Shown here: one piece after another, positions 44,511-53,588 of the stretch | Numbering within the stretch: position 1 is the stretch's first letter | Layout of the letters: each line of letters begins with the position of its first letter | NCBI GenBank assembly: GCA_963663615.1 | Contig: OY760517.1 | Span: 2,046,001-2,110,000 of the forward strand | Direction: 5' to 3' | DNA: 64,000 nucleotides | DNA from: G963663615 sp963663615 | GTDB lineage: Bacteria; Bacteroidota; Ignavibacteria; Ignavibacteriales; Melioribacteraceae | Notes under the pieces: model-generated | Database searches by the model: none | The model's input: the letters and a program-made list of their open reading frames with translations, nothing else | Told to the model about the DNA's origin: nothing | Position numbers and translations under genes: made by a program

Positions 44511-44701
44511 ATACACTCCATAGGAATGCTACGAATCGATCAGGAATTATACCAAAACCTGTTTTCATAACACCAGCAACTACTTACACTTAATTTTTTA
44601 CATTTTTTTATAACTTTACAAATAAAAATTAATACTTGTATCTTGCAACATATACTATAATATCATATTATTATCTTAATATTTTAACCATGGGCTGGTA
44701 T

Positions 44702-45628
44702 ATGAAAAGAAGAGAATTTATTAAAAAAAGCGTTTTGGCAGGTCTTGCTACTGGTGCGGCAGTTTCTTTTCTGCCTACTGTTAACCTAAAAGGTATGACT
44801 AAAAAATGGACTGATAACGAACAATATGATCTGGTTGCTATTCGTGGTGGTAGTGCCGCCGATATGTTCGATGAAGCAATGAAATCGTTTGGCGGAATGA
44901 AGTCAATTATCAAACCAAACTCAAGAGTACTGGTTAAACCAAACATCGGCTGGGATGCTGTTCCCGAACGTGCTGCAAATACCAATCCCCTTTTGGTAAA
45001 TCGTGTAGTTCAAAGATGTTACGAAGCTGGTGCCAAGGAAGTACTTGTATTTGACCATACTTGTGATGCATGGCAAAACTGTTACACAAGTAGCGGTATA
45101 GAAAAAGCTGTTAGTGATGCGAAGGGTAAAATTGTTCCTGGCAATCACGAACGTTATTACGGTGAAGTAACTGTTAGTAAAGGTAAGCGACTTAAATCAA
45201 CAAAAGTGCATGAACTTGTAATGGAAACTGACCACTTTATTGATATTCCTATTCTAAAAAACCATAGCGGTGCAAAAGTATCCCTCGGAATGAAAAACCA
45301 CATGGGTATAGTTTGGGACAGAGGCTACTGGCACAGAAATGACTTGCAACAGTGTATTGCCGATTTTGCTACTTTTCGTGTTCCTGATCTTACGATAATT
45401 GATGGCTACAATATGCTTAAACGAAACGGTCCCAGAGGTGTTTCAGTAGCCGATGTTGTGAACCTGAAAGCTCAAATAGTATCCCGTGATATTGTTGCCG
45501 CTGATGCAGCTGCAACCCGATTCCTTAATTTTGATCCAAAGGAAATAGGACATATCCAGTTGGCAGCCGAAATGGGTGTTGGCAGAATGGATATTGAAAA
45601 CTTAAAGATTAACCGTATTAAATTATAA
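44702..45628 (+). CDS. Tat-exported DUF362 protein
   Basis: A 308-residue DUF362 protein with a twin-arginine signal (MKRREFIKKSVLAGLATG), consistent with export of a folded, possibly cofactor-bearing protein. The body has VLVKPNIGWD, IPILKNHSGAKVSLGMKNHMGIVWDR and AADAAATRFLNFDP, all usual for DUF362. I chose the ATG at 44702 because the RR motif then falls at residues 3-4; the frame is open to 44636. Function of the family is unknown, but members often sit beside ferredoxin-like proteins, as here (6 bp to the next gene). Confidence 0.85.
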   Translation: MKRREFIKKSVLAGLATGAAVSFLPTVNLKGMTKKWTDNEQYDLVAIRGGSAADMFDEAMKSFGGMKSIIKPNSRVLVKPNIGWDAVPERAANTNPLLVNRVVQRCYEAGAKEVLVFDHTCDAWQNCYTSSGIEKAVSDAKGKIVPGNHERYYGEVTVSKGKRLKSTKVHELVMETDHFIDIPILKNHSGAKVSLGMKNHMGIVWDRGYWHRNDLQQCIADFATFRVPDLTIIDGYNMLKRNGPRGVSVADVVNLKAQIVSRDIVAADAAATRFLNFDPKEIGHIQLAAEMGVGRMDIENLKINRIKL

Positions 45629-45633
45629 TAAAT

Positions 45634-47211
45634 ATGAATCAGATGTTTCTTAAGAAGATCAGGGTAACTTTTGCTGTTATCTATTTTATCCTGATCTCCC
45701 TTTTATTCCTCGATCTTAGTGGCTATTTTGCCAAATACTTTTCGGATTACCTTCTATATTTCCAGTTTGTTCCATCGCTACTGGGTTTTGTACACTCAAT
45801 AACAATTGCTTCAACCGGGTTTATTTTAATACTCCTGCTAACAGCATTATTTGGGAGAGTTTACTGCTCATTTATTTGTCCGCTCGGTATCCTGATTGAT
45901 ATTGTAAATCGTATTAGTTTAAAAATCCAAAAATGGAAAACCGGTAGAAAGAAACGATTCAAATACCTTAAAGATTTTGAATTCAGTAGATACCTCACCC
46001 TTAAAGGTGCAATACTCCTTTACATTATTTTTGGTGTACCCACTTTAATTGTACTTTTCGATCCTTATAGTGTGTTTGGCAGATTTATAACAAATTTTGC
46101 AAAGCCTGTTGTAACAATTGTAAACAATACACTGGTTTATATATTTGAACTATTTGGCAATTACTCAATTGCACCGCATAAAATTGCCGAACCATTATTC
46201 AGCGTACTCCTGTTCCCTGTTTTGTTTTTAATATTGATATTATTCCTTACCTACAAGTATGGCAGGCTTTACTGCAACCTTATTTGTCCGGTTGGAGCAC
46301 TACTTGGTGCTGTATCAAAGATTAGTCTGTTCAAGATTAAAGTTGATGAAAGCAATTGTACTTCTTGCGGATTGTGTGGAATGGCGTGTAAGGCATCATG
46401 TATTGATACCAAAAACCACAAAGTTGATTTTTCGCGATGTGTAGCCTGTTATGACTGTATTGATGTTTGTAATACAAACGGTATAAAGTATTCTTTAGGA
46501 ATATCTAAGCCTATAAATGAAAAACCGTTTGAAATAACTGATGAAACCAAACGTAATTTCCTTAAAACTTCGGCATTAATGTTAACCGGTTCAATGCTGG
46601 TTCAGGATAACCCCAAAGATATCAAAACTTATAAAGCCAGCACTGTTCCCGAAAATAAAACTGCCCCAATATCTCCTCCGGGTTCGCAGAGTATTGAGCA
46701 TTTCCTGAAACATTGTACTGCCTGCACTCTTTGTGTAAGTGCCTGCCCAACGGATGTATTAAAACCATCAACATTTGAATACGGTCTGGAAGGTTTTCTT
46801 ATGCCACGTATGAACAACTGGACAGGTTTTTGTAATTACGAATGTACAATTTGCGGTGATGTTTGTCCTAATGAAGCAATCTTGCCACTAAAACTTGAAG
46901 ATAAAAAACTAACACAAATTGGTAAGGTAAAATTTAACGAGGACAATTGCATAGTACATGCAGAAAATACTTCGTGTGGTGCATGTTCCGAACACTGTCC
47001 AACACAAGCCGTACATATGGTACCTTATGGTAAAATAACCAAACCTGAAATTAACGATAAGATTTGTATAGGTTGTGGTGCATGTGAATATGCTTGTCCT
47101 ACCCGTCCATACAGAGCAATATATGTTGATGGAAATCCGGTACACAAAGCTGCCGAAGCTCCAAAGCAGGAAAAACTTAAGGATACCAACATAGAGGACT
47201 TCCCGTTTTAA
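45634..47211 (+). CDS. NapH-NapG-type membrane polyferredoxin fusion
   Basis: A 525-residue iron-sulfur membrane protein. The N-terminal half resembles NapH/MauN: four or five membrane helices, two CxxxCP motifs (C78-C82 and C214-C218) and two ferredoxin clusters (C242-C252, C269-C279). A second Tat-like segment, KRNFLKTSALMLTG (306-319), then opens a NapG/MauM-like half with ferredoxin motifs at C361-C371, C404-C411, C448-C455 and C478-C488. The two proteins are usually separate genes; here they form one chain. It should carry electrons from the quinone pool or cytoplasm across the membrane to the DUF362 protein or another acceptor; partner and direction are inferred. Confidence 0.85.
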   Translation: MNQMFLKKIRVTFAVIYFILISLLFLDLSGYFAKYFSDYLLYFQFVPSLLGFVHSITIASTGFILILLLTALFGRVYCSFICPLGILIDIVNRISLKIQKWKTGRKKRFKYLKDFEFSRYLTLKGAILLYIIFGVPTLIVLFDPYSVFGRFITNFAKPVVTIVNNTLVYIFELFGNYSIAPHKIAEPLFSVLLFPVLFLILILFLTYKYGRLYCNLICPVGALLGAVSKISLFKIKVDESNCTSCGLCGMACKASCIDTKNHKVDFSRCVACYDCIDVCNTNGIKYSLGISKPINEKPFEITDETKRNFLKTSALMLTGSMLVQDNPKDIKTYKASTVPENKTAPISPPGSQSIEHFLKHCTACTLCVSACPTDVLKPSTFEYGLEGFLMPRMNNWTGFCNYECTICGDVCPNEAILPLKLEDKKLTQIGKVKFNEDNCIVHAENTSCGACSEHCPTQAVHMVPYGKITKPEINDKICIGCGACEYACPTRPYRAIYVDGNPVHKAAEAPKQEKLKDTNIEDFPF

Positions 47212-47263
47212 TAACCATAAGTTAAATATGTAGTTAAACCACCTCAAACTTTTTTTTGTCTAA

Positions 47264-47285
47264 CCAGTAGACGATATACTACTGG
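47264..47285. promoter_or_regulatory. Perfect dyad covering the ribosome-binding site of the efflux adaptor gene
   Basis: CCAGTAG at 47264-47270 and CTACTGG at 47279-47285 form a perfect 7-bp inverted repeat around an 8-base loop. The right arm includes the first two G of the GGAG ribosome-binding site (47284-47287), seven bases before the ATG at 47294. It could be a repressor operator or a translation-blocking hairpin. Confidence 0.45.
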
Positions 47286-47293
47286 AGAATTAA

Positions 47294-48583
47294 ATGAAAA
47301 AAAGTTTGATGGGTATCCTTTTCGTTGCTCTAATTACTGCCACAGGATATTTTTATTTTGCTGATGAGAATACTGAAACATCTTCCTTCAAATTAGCTGA
47401 ACTTAAAAGAGGTGAACTGAGCGAAACCATTACAAGCACAGGTACTCTTGAAGCTGTTAAAACGGTTGAGGTTGGAACACAGGTTTCGGCAAAAATTGTT
47501 AATATTTACGTTGATTATAATGATGTTGTTACCAAAGGACAAATTCTTGCAGTACTCGACACCACTTTCCTTTCTGCAAACGTTAAAGATGCAAAAGCCT
47601 CCCTTGCCAAAGCTGAGGCACAATTCGAAGAAGCAAAGAGCAAATACGAACTTAGCGACCGCCTCCACAAAAAAAGTATGATCTCCGAACTCGACTACAT
47701 TAGCTCAAAAACAGAATTTGTGACCGCAAATGCATCTGTACAATCTGCTCGTTCAAATCTCGAAAGGGCTGAGACTAATTTGGAATACGCTGTAATTAAA
47801 TCACCTATCAATGGTACAATAATTAACAGGGATGTAGAAGAAGGACAAACAGTAGCCGCATCCTTGCAAGCACCAACTTTGTTTACAATTGCAGCAAATC
47901 TTTCCGAGATGGAAATCCTTGCGATGGTTGATGAAAGCGATATTGGCGAAATTAAAAAGGGACAAAAAGCCACTTTCACTGTACCAGCCTACTGGGATAA
48001 AGAATTTTCCGGTACAGTTAAGCAAATAAGGCTTCAACCAACTGTTGAATCGAATGTGGTTAACTACACTGTGGTGGTTTATGCAAATAACCAGGAGGGA
48101 TTATTACTACCTGGTATGACTGCAACCCTGGATTTTTATATAAACCATACCGATAACGCACTACTTGTTCCGGCATCTGCTATAAACTATACTCCTTCCG
48201 AAGAGCTACTTACCGAGTATAGAGAAAGAATGCAACAAAAATTCGCAAATCGTCCTGATTCATCTAACGGTGGCAGTAGAGGATTTGGTAGAAGAAATCC
48301 CCCCGATATGGGTAGTAGTAATGTAGGTAAAACTGATTTTAAAGCTCTACGTAACAAGATAAAAACAGTTTGGTACCTTGATGATGAAGGAAAGTTAATG
48401 AATGCCAGATTTATTGCCGGTTTTGATAATGGCAAATTTTATCAGGTAGAACGCTCCAGAATGCTTAAGGAAGGTATGCAGGTTATAATTGGAACATCTA
48501 CTACCTCGGATAATGCGAAATCATCCAGAAAACAAAACCAGATGATGCCTCCTCGTGGTCCGGGTATGGGACGACCATTTTAA
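47294..48583 (+). CDS. Efflux periplasmic adaptor (MacA-like)
   Basis: A 429-residue membrane-fusion protein with an N-terminal membrane anchor (MKKSLMGILFVALITATGYFY), a biotinyl-lipoyl-like domain split around a coiled-coil hairpin (about 85-165, from NVKDAKASLAKAEAQ to SNLERAETNLEYAVI) and a beta-barrel domain with the usual GQTVAASLQAP and LLPGMTATLDF motifs. It should bridge the MacB-like ABC transporter encoded next and an outer-membrane channel not in this window. The C-terminus is unusually rich in Gly, Pro and Arg. Confidence 0.9.
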   Translation: MKKSLMGILFVALITATGYFYFADENTETSSFKLAELKRGELSETITSTGTLEAVKTVEVGTQVSAKIVNIYVDYNDVVTKGQILAVLDTTFLSANVKDAKASLAKAEAQFEEAKSKYELSDRLHKKSMISELDYISSKTEFVTANASVQSARSNLERAETNLEYAVIKSPINGTIINRDVEEGQTVAASLQAPTLFTIAANLSEMEILAMVDESDIGEIKKGQKATFTVPAYWDKEFSGTVKQIRLQPTVESNVVNYTVVVYANNQEGLLLPGMTATLDFYINHTDNALLVPASAINYTPSEELLTEYRERMQQKFANRPDSSNGGSRGFGRRNPPDMGSSNVGKTDFKALRNKIKTVWYLDDEGKLMNARFIAGFDNGKFYQVERSRMLKEGMQVIIGTSTTSDNAKSSRKQNQMMPPRGPGMGRPF

Positions 48584-48594
48584 GGGAAGGGAAA

Positions 48595-49389
48595 ATGAAA
48601 AGTATAATTGAAGTTATAAATCTGAAAAAATATTATAAAGTTGGAGAAGTAGAAGTAAAAGCTGTAAAGGATATTTCTCTTACAATTGAACAAGGTGATT
48701 TTGCCGCAATTATGGGTTTTTCCGGCTCTGGTAAATCAACATTTATGAATCTGCTTGGCTGCCTTGATAAGCCAACAGATGGCAAGTATTTTCTTGATGG
48801 TGTTGATACTGTTAATCTTAATAAAAATGAATTTGCAAATATCCGAAATGAAAAGATTGGTTTTGTTTTTCAGGGATTCAATTTGCTACCCCGTGCAACC
48901 GCTTTTGAAAACGTTGAACTACCACTACTTTATAATAGAACCGACAAAACAATTGATTATAAAAAAAAGGTTGAAGCTGCATTGGAACGAGTTAGTCTTG
49001 CTGACAGGGCACATCACTCCCCTAACCAATTATCAGGTGGACAGCAACAGCGTGTAGCAATAGCTCGTGCACTTATAAACAATCCTTCTATTATCCTTGC
49101 TGATGAGCCAACCGGTAATCTGGATAGTAAAACATCTATTGAAATATTTAAGCTTTTCCAGGAACTAAATGATTCGGGCATTACAATTATTATGGTAACT
49201 CATGAACGAGATTTTGCCAGATATGCAAAAAGAATTATTGAGTTAAGAGATGGTTTGATTACGCAAAATTTTGCTGTTGGAACTAGAAGAAATGCGAACA
49301 GTGATTTAATTGAATTTAATAGCATTGAACAATCGGAAAACTATTTACACTCAACAATTAACCAGGAAGTAACAAATGAAGTTGAATAA
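48595..49389 (+). CDS. MacB-type ABC transporter ATPase
   Basis: A 264-residue nucleotide-binding protein of the LolD/MacB group. Walker A GFSGSGKSTFMN, the Q-loop FVFQGFNLLPR, signature LSGGQQQRVAIARAL, Walker B ILADEPTGNLDS and the switch His in VTHERDF are all present. In classical MacB the ATPase and permease are fused; here they are separate and overlap by 14 bp with the permease gene. A purine-rich AGGGAAGGG ribosome-binding site lies just ahead. Confidence 0.93.
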   Translation: MKSIIEVINLKKYYKVGEVEVKAVKDISLTIEQGDFAAIMGFSGSGKSTFMNLLGCLDKPTDGKYFLDGVDTVNLNKNEFANIRNEKIGFVFQGFNLLPRATAFENVELPLLYNRTDKTIDYKKKVEAALERVSLADRAHHSPNQLSGGQQQRVAIARALINNPSIILADEPTGNLDSKTSIEIFKLFQELNDSGITIIMVTHERDFARYAKRIIELRDGLITQNFAVGTRRNANSDLIEFNSIEQSENYLHSTINQEVTNEVE

Positions 49390-50596
49390 ATTATTTAAAG
49401 CTGCCTTTCTGAGTATAATAAGAACCAAAATGCGTAGTTTGCTTACAACTCTGGGGATAATTATAGGTGTTGCATCAGTAATTATTATGGTTGGTGTTGG
49501 TGAAGGTGCACAGGCAGAAATTGAAGAAAGTATTGGAGCACTTGGTTCCAATATGCTAATTATTGCCCCAAGCTTTAGTAACAGGGGTGGAGTAAATAAA
49601 GGTGCCGGTAGCTTTAACAGGATAACAATTGACGATGTTGAACTAATTAGAGATCAGGCTATTCATATATCAGCTGTTACTCCTGTAAAACAAAGGTTCG
49701 GTCAAATTATTGGTGCCGGCAATAACTGGTACTCACCTATTTATGGCGTAAATGAAATGTATCCAGCGGTAAGAAGCTGGGACCTTATGTATGGAGATTT
49801 TTTTACAGCCAGGGATGTTAAAAGTCGTGCTAAAGTTGCCGTTCTTGGAGCTGAAACTGCTGAAAACCTTTTCGGTAAAGGTATAAATCCTGTTGGTGAA
49901 AGAATAAGAGTTAATAATGTACCATTTACAGTTATTGGAGTTTTCGCGGAAAAAGGACAATCATTATTCGGAAGGAGTAACGATGATCTTGTTGTTGCAC
50001 CAATAACAACAGTACAATACCGGCTATCGAGAAGACGCGATATTCAATCTATTTACGCAAGTGCAACCAGTATTGAAGAAATTGATGCGGCACAAGAAGA
50101 ATTAACTGCTATTATGAGAAGAGCACATAAAATCTTTCCGGGTGCCGATGATGATTTTCAGGTACAAAACCAAACTCAAATAACTGAAGCAGCAACTGAA
50201 TCAACTCAGGTAATGACATACCTCCTTGCTTCAGTTGCAGGAGTATCGTTATTAGTTGGTGGTATTGGTATAATGAATATTATGTTCGTTACTGTTACCG
50301 AAAGAACTCGTGAAATTGGTATAAGATTATCTATTGGTGCACGAGAATCCGATATACTAATTCAATTTCTTCTGGAAGCTATGACTCTTTCTCTTATCGG
50401 TGGTACAATTGGAATTTTAATATCTGTAATTGTTGTATTTATACTTAATAATTACACTTCACTTACTGCTCAAATAAATGCTTCCGTTATGATTTTCGCT
50501 TTTGTATTTTCAGGAATTGTTGGTATCTTCTTTGGCTTCTACCCTGCTTTAAAGGCTGCTAAACTGAACCCTATTGATGCACTTAGGTACGAATAA
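49376..50596 (+). CDS. MacB-type ABC transporter permease
   Basis: A 406-residue FtsX/MacB-like permease with one membrane helix near the N-terminus (about 21-42, LTTLGIIIGVASVIIMVGVGEG), a large periplasmic MacB-core domain (about 45-270) and three C-terminal helices. The FVTVTERTREIGIRLSIGARESDI coupling motif is at about 305-328, and PALKAAKLNPIDALRYE closes the protein, as in MacB. With the adaptor and ATPase it forms a tripartite exporter for antibiotics, peptides or other large molecules. Confidence 0.93.
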   Translation: MKLNKLFKAAFLSIIRTKMRSLLTTLGIIIGVASVIIMVGVGEGAQAEIEESIGALGSNMLIIAPSFSNRGGVNKGAGSFNRITIDDVELIRDQAIHISAVTPVKQRFGQIIGAGNNWYSPIYGVNEMYPAVRSWDLMYGDFFTARDVKSRAKVAVLGAETAENLFGKGINPVGERIRVNNVPFTVIGVFAEKGQSLFGRSNDDLVVAPITTVQYRLSRRRDIQSIYASATSIEEIDAAQEELTAIMRRAHKIFPGADDDFQVQNQTQITEAATESTQVMTYLLASVAGVSLLVGGIGIMNIMFVTVTERTREIGIRLSIGARESDILIQFLLEAMTLSLIGGTIGILISVIVVFILNNYTSLTAQINASVMIFAFVFSGIVGIFFGFYPALKAAKLNPIDALRYE

Positions 50597-50600
50597 AGAG

Positions 50601-50627
50601 AGGTCCCCTGCAAGGGTTAGGGGACCT
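50601..50627. terminator. Hairpin between the convergent permease and TonB-receptor genes
   Basis: A perfect 9-bp stem (AGGTCCCCT at 50601-50609, AGGGGACCT at 50619-50627) with a 9-base loop lies between two 3' ends. There is no T-run on either side, so it is a weak intrinsic terminator or an mRNA-end stabiliser serving both strands. Confidence 0.45.
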
Positions 50628-50679
50628 ATAACAAGTGTAACCAGAATAAAAGAGGTACATTATATATAGTCAATTGGTA

Positions 50680-52977
50680 CTAAAGTTCTGTATCAAAACC
50701 TACATAAAATCTTCTTGGTAACTGCGGACCGTACAAATAAGCTGGGTCTCTATCAGCACCAGACTGTAAATCTTCCTGGTAAGAATCAAATAAATTTTTC
50801 ACACCAATTGAAAGGCTGGCTTTAAATGATGTGATAAAAGGTAATTTAATTGCTGCACCTAAATCAGCATCAAAGAAATGTTTGTCTGTTTCAACAATTT
50901 TACCAGTAGCTTCGTTTGGTACTTCCATTGTACCTGTGTATTTTACTGCACCAATTAGCGAAAGTGTTTCAAGTGGATCATACATTACTCTAACAATCCC
51001 GGATAAGTCAGGTGTTCTCTGGAATTTGTCGCTAAATTCACCGTCAAAAATTTCCTGTTCGGAATCATAACTGTTTTCCTTAATAGTTACACCAGCTCTT
51101 ACTTCAAGCTGCTGAGAAGGACGCACACCAAAATCAAGTTCTACACCGTATAATTTTGCACCATCCGAGTTAACTCTGTGCCATAACACAAGGTTATCAG
51201 AAGTTGTACCAGCCTCAACTTCCGAGTAAGCATCTTCAAGTCTTGTATAAAAACCTGTTGCACCAAATAATACTGGTACTTCACCAATGTTCTGCTGGAA
51301 TTCAAATCCACCACTGAACGAATAACTTTTTTCTTCCTTCAAACCATCAATATTTCTTACAACTCTCTGATCACCACCAAGTGATTCGATGTGCAAGTCC
51401 TCATCAAAAGTTTGAGGAGCCTTAAATCCTGTTGAAAAACCGGCACGGAAATCAAGCCCTTCAATTATCTCATATTTGATATTTAATCTTGGACTCAATA
51501 CCATATCTTCCAGTTCTGAATGTTTATCCATTCTCAAGCCTGCTATCAGATTCAAATGATACCCAAACATCAAGTCATCCTGAAGATACACGCCAAAATT
51601 GGTATAAGTCTGGTTTATATGATATTTCTCATCCTTAACAGAATCATCTTTAAGGTGATCCGAGGAATATTCAACTCCAGCTGTAAACTTGTTAAGACCA
51701 TAAGTATAATTTACTCTTGCACCGGAAATGTATGTTTCGTTTTCAGAGTTTCCATAAAAATTCAACGCTTCAACTCGGTCAAAATCTGTAATAACGCCAT
51801 CTTCATCCGCATCACCAAGACCACCATAGTATGAGTCTCTATGCAGTAAACTTACAGATGAATAGATGTTATAATTCAATTTAGTAGAAAGGAAATGTTC
51901 CCATTTAACTTTACCACCCCATCGCTGGTGTTCAACAGCTTCCGCAACATCAGCTTCATGAACTTCAAGATCAAAATCGTTGCCGCCTCTTCTTTCTTCA
52001 TGAATTCTTTGAACAGATACTTTTAGTTTGTTGTTACCTGAAGGTTTGTAAAACCAGTTTAATCCAACTGATTCGTTACTTAGTTTACCTAATTCACTGT
52101 ATCCGTCACCATTCTTATCGTAAGGATTTCTATTTCTAACCGAACCAAATAAAAAGATACCACTGGTACCTTCATCATTCACCATTTCGGCAACAACACC
52201 AAGTTTGTTATCAGCAATTCCTTCTGTGATGGTATTCTGGTAATCAGCACGATATCTATTCATGCTTGGCTGTGCAGTAATGAGGTTTACAGAGCCGGCA
52301 ATTGCACCACTTCCGTATAGTGCAGAACCACCACCCTTTACAATTTCAATTTGTCCAATCATTTCTTCAGGGAACTGTTCAAGAGCATAAACACCAGCCA
52401 AAGAGCTAACTACAGGGTCACCATCAACCAATATCTGTGAATATTTACCCTCAAATCCCAGCAATCTAATCTGGGTAAAATTACAGTTCTGACAATTGTT
52501 TTCTACTCTAACTCCAGGTTGGAACTGCAAAGCTTCTGCAAGATTAATTGCTCTTGATTGCTGCATAACTTTCTTTGATACAAGTTCTGTTTTTACCGGA
52601 CTCTCTTCGTATAAATATGGATTAACAGTACCAGTTACTACTACAGTACCAGTTTCATAAAATCCGAGATCAAGAGAAACATCCAGATCAACTGTTGTAT
52701 TTGCTTTTACCTCAATTTCATCAGTAAAAGCCTTAAAACCAATCATTGAAACAACTATTCTATATTTTCCTTCAGGAATGTTTTTTAACGCAAATTCACC
52801 ATTTTCATTGGTAGCGGCACCAATATTTTGCCCTTCAAGTATAATATTTGCACCGTAAAGTGCAGAGTTACTTGGATCCAAAACTAAACCAGTTATTGTA
52901 CCAAGCTTTGTTCCCGGTTTATTGTTAGCGGATAAAGATATGGTAATAGCCAATATTACCAAAAGAAAGTATCTCAT
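50680..52977 (-). CDS. TonB-dependent outer-membrane receptor
   Basis: A 765-residue receptor. Signal peptide from MRYFLLVILAITISLSAN, a CarboxypepD_reg-like beta-sandwich (about 22-105, with GxYxIVVSMIGF), the plug (about 118-225, with CQNC near its start, GFEGKYSQILVDGDPV and KGGGSALYGSGAIAGSVNL) and a long 22-strand barrel ending in RFYVGFDTEL. The CQNC-bearing plug resembles a group of Bacteroidetes receptors for metals or metal complexes (BtuB-like). I placed the start at 52977; ten more residues are possible upstream. The preceding His-rich membrane protein (53033-53419) strengthens a metal-uptake reading. Confidence 0.92.
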   Translation of the reverse strand: MRYFLLVILAITISLSANNKPGTKLGTITGLVLDPSNSALYGANIILEGQNIGAATNENGEFALKNIPEGKYRIVVSMIGFKAFTDEIEVKANTTVDLDVSLDLGFYETGTVVVTGTVNPYLYEESPVKTELVSKKVMQQSRAINLAEALQFQPGVRVENNCQNCNFTQIRLLGFEGKYSQILVDGDPVVSSLAGVYALEQFPEEMIGQIEIVKGGGSALYGSGAIAGSVNLITAQPSMNRYRADYQNTITEGIADNKLGVVAEMVNDEGTSGIFLFGSVRNRNPYDKNGDGYSELGKLSNESVGLNWFYKPSGNNKLKVSVQRIHEERRGGNDFDLEVHEADVAEAVEHQRWGGKVKWEHFLSTKLNYNIYSSVSLLHRDSYYGGLGDADEDGVITDFDRVEALNFYGNSENETYISGARVNYTYGLNKFTAGVEYSSDHLKDDSVKDEKYHINQTYTNFGVYLQDDLMFGYHLNLIAGLRMDKHSELEDMVLSPRLNIKYEIIEGLDFRAGFSTGFKAPQTFDEDLHIESLGGDQRVVRNIDGLKEEKSYSFSGGFEFQQNIGEVPVLFGATGFYTRLEDAYSEVEAGTTSDNLVLWHRVNSDGAKLYGVELDFGVRPSQQLEVRAGVTIKENSYDSEQEIFDGEFSDKFQRTPDLSGIVRVMYDPLETLSLIGAVKYTGTMEVPNEATGKIVETDKHFFDADLGAAIKLPFITSFKASLSIGVKNLFDSYQEDLQSGADRDPAYLYGPQLPRRFYVGFDTEL

Positions 52978-53032
52978 GTTATTTTGTCTCCGAATAATAA
53001 AAATCAATAATTCTAATTAGTTGAGCAGTATT

Positions 53033-53419
53033 CTAGATAATTACAGGTGGAGCCCTTAAAGGTATTGATAGTATTATGTTTGAGACGAAACTGGTTTTAA
53101 GTTTTTCCAGAATTTGAACCGTATAACCAAATATTCTGGATATTGAAGCGAGTATAACTATGAATGCAAGCAAACTGGATGCAAGATTCAGTATCTTATA
53201 TTCAAGGTTTGTATGTTGGTGTGTGGGTAAGGGAGTATTACCAGACTGTTGAGTATTATTATTGTGTGCAAAAATATGGCTATGTGCAATTACCCTTCCG
53301 TCTGGAGTTATATGTGCATGATAAAACATCCCGCTTGAAATCAGGAAATTAAGATATATCAGTATTTTTACTGCTGATAAAACCTGTACGATATGTGGAT
53401 GCTTCTCTTTGCTAAACAT
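53033..53419 (-). CDS. Small His-rich membrane protein upstream of the TonB receptor
   Basis: A 128-residue protein with two predicted membrane helices (about 13-35 and 72-95) flanking a loop with HAHI, AHSHIFAH and THQHTN clusters. Such small His-rich proteins commonly precede TonB receptors in Bacteroidetes and are thought to handle zinc or other metals; I cannot name a characterised family. Nine His occur in the first 70 residues. It lies 55 bp upstream of the receptor gene on the same strand, so it is likely to be the first gene of the operon. Confidence 0.65.
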   Translation of the reverse strand: MFSKEKHPHIVQVLSAVKILIYLNFLISSGMFYHAHITPDGRVIAHSHIFAHNNNTQQSGNTPLPTHQHTNLEYKILNLASSLLAFIVILASISRIFGYTVQILEKLKTSFVSNIILSIPLRAPPVII

Positions 53420-53432
53420 TTTTATATTTTCT

Positions 53433-53463
53433 TTTATCTAAACTTAGTCTAAATAAAGATAAA
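53433..53463. promoter_or_regulatory. Dyad and direct repeat upstream of the His-rich gene
   Basis: TTTATCT at 53433-53439 and AGATAAA at 53457-53463 form a 7-bp inverted repeat with a 17-base spacer; TCTAAA occurs twice inside it with an 11-bp period. It begins 14 bp upstream of the start codon and could bind a metal regulator. AT-rich context makes chance matches likely. Confidence 0.25.
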
Positions 53464-53567
53464 TGTCAAGATTATCTTATTTGCATATTAAAATTAAAAG
53501 AGATTACTAAAATAGTTTGTTTTGAGGTAAGTTAAAAGTTTTTTCGATAGGTTATTAAAACACATGG

Positions 53568-53588
53568 AAAAACCGGGTGTGTCCCCGG
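53568..53588 (-). terminator. Rho-independent terminator after folE
   Basis: On the minus strand CCGGG (53588-53584), a short loop and CCCGG (53577-53573) are followed by TTTTT (53572-53568). The hairpin starts immediately after the folE stop codon. Confidence 0.6.

Noticed and set aside
50601..50627. A full intrinsic terminator after the MacB permease
   Set aside because: The stem is perfect but there is no T-run on either strand, so it is listed only as a weak hairpin.
53433..53463. A definite Zur or Fur box ahead of the His-rich gene
   Set aside because: The dyad is AT-rich and does not match a consensus I can name; listed only as a weak regulatory candidate.
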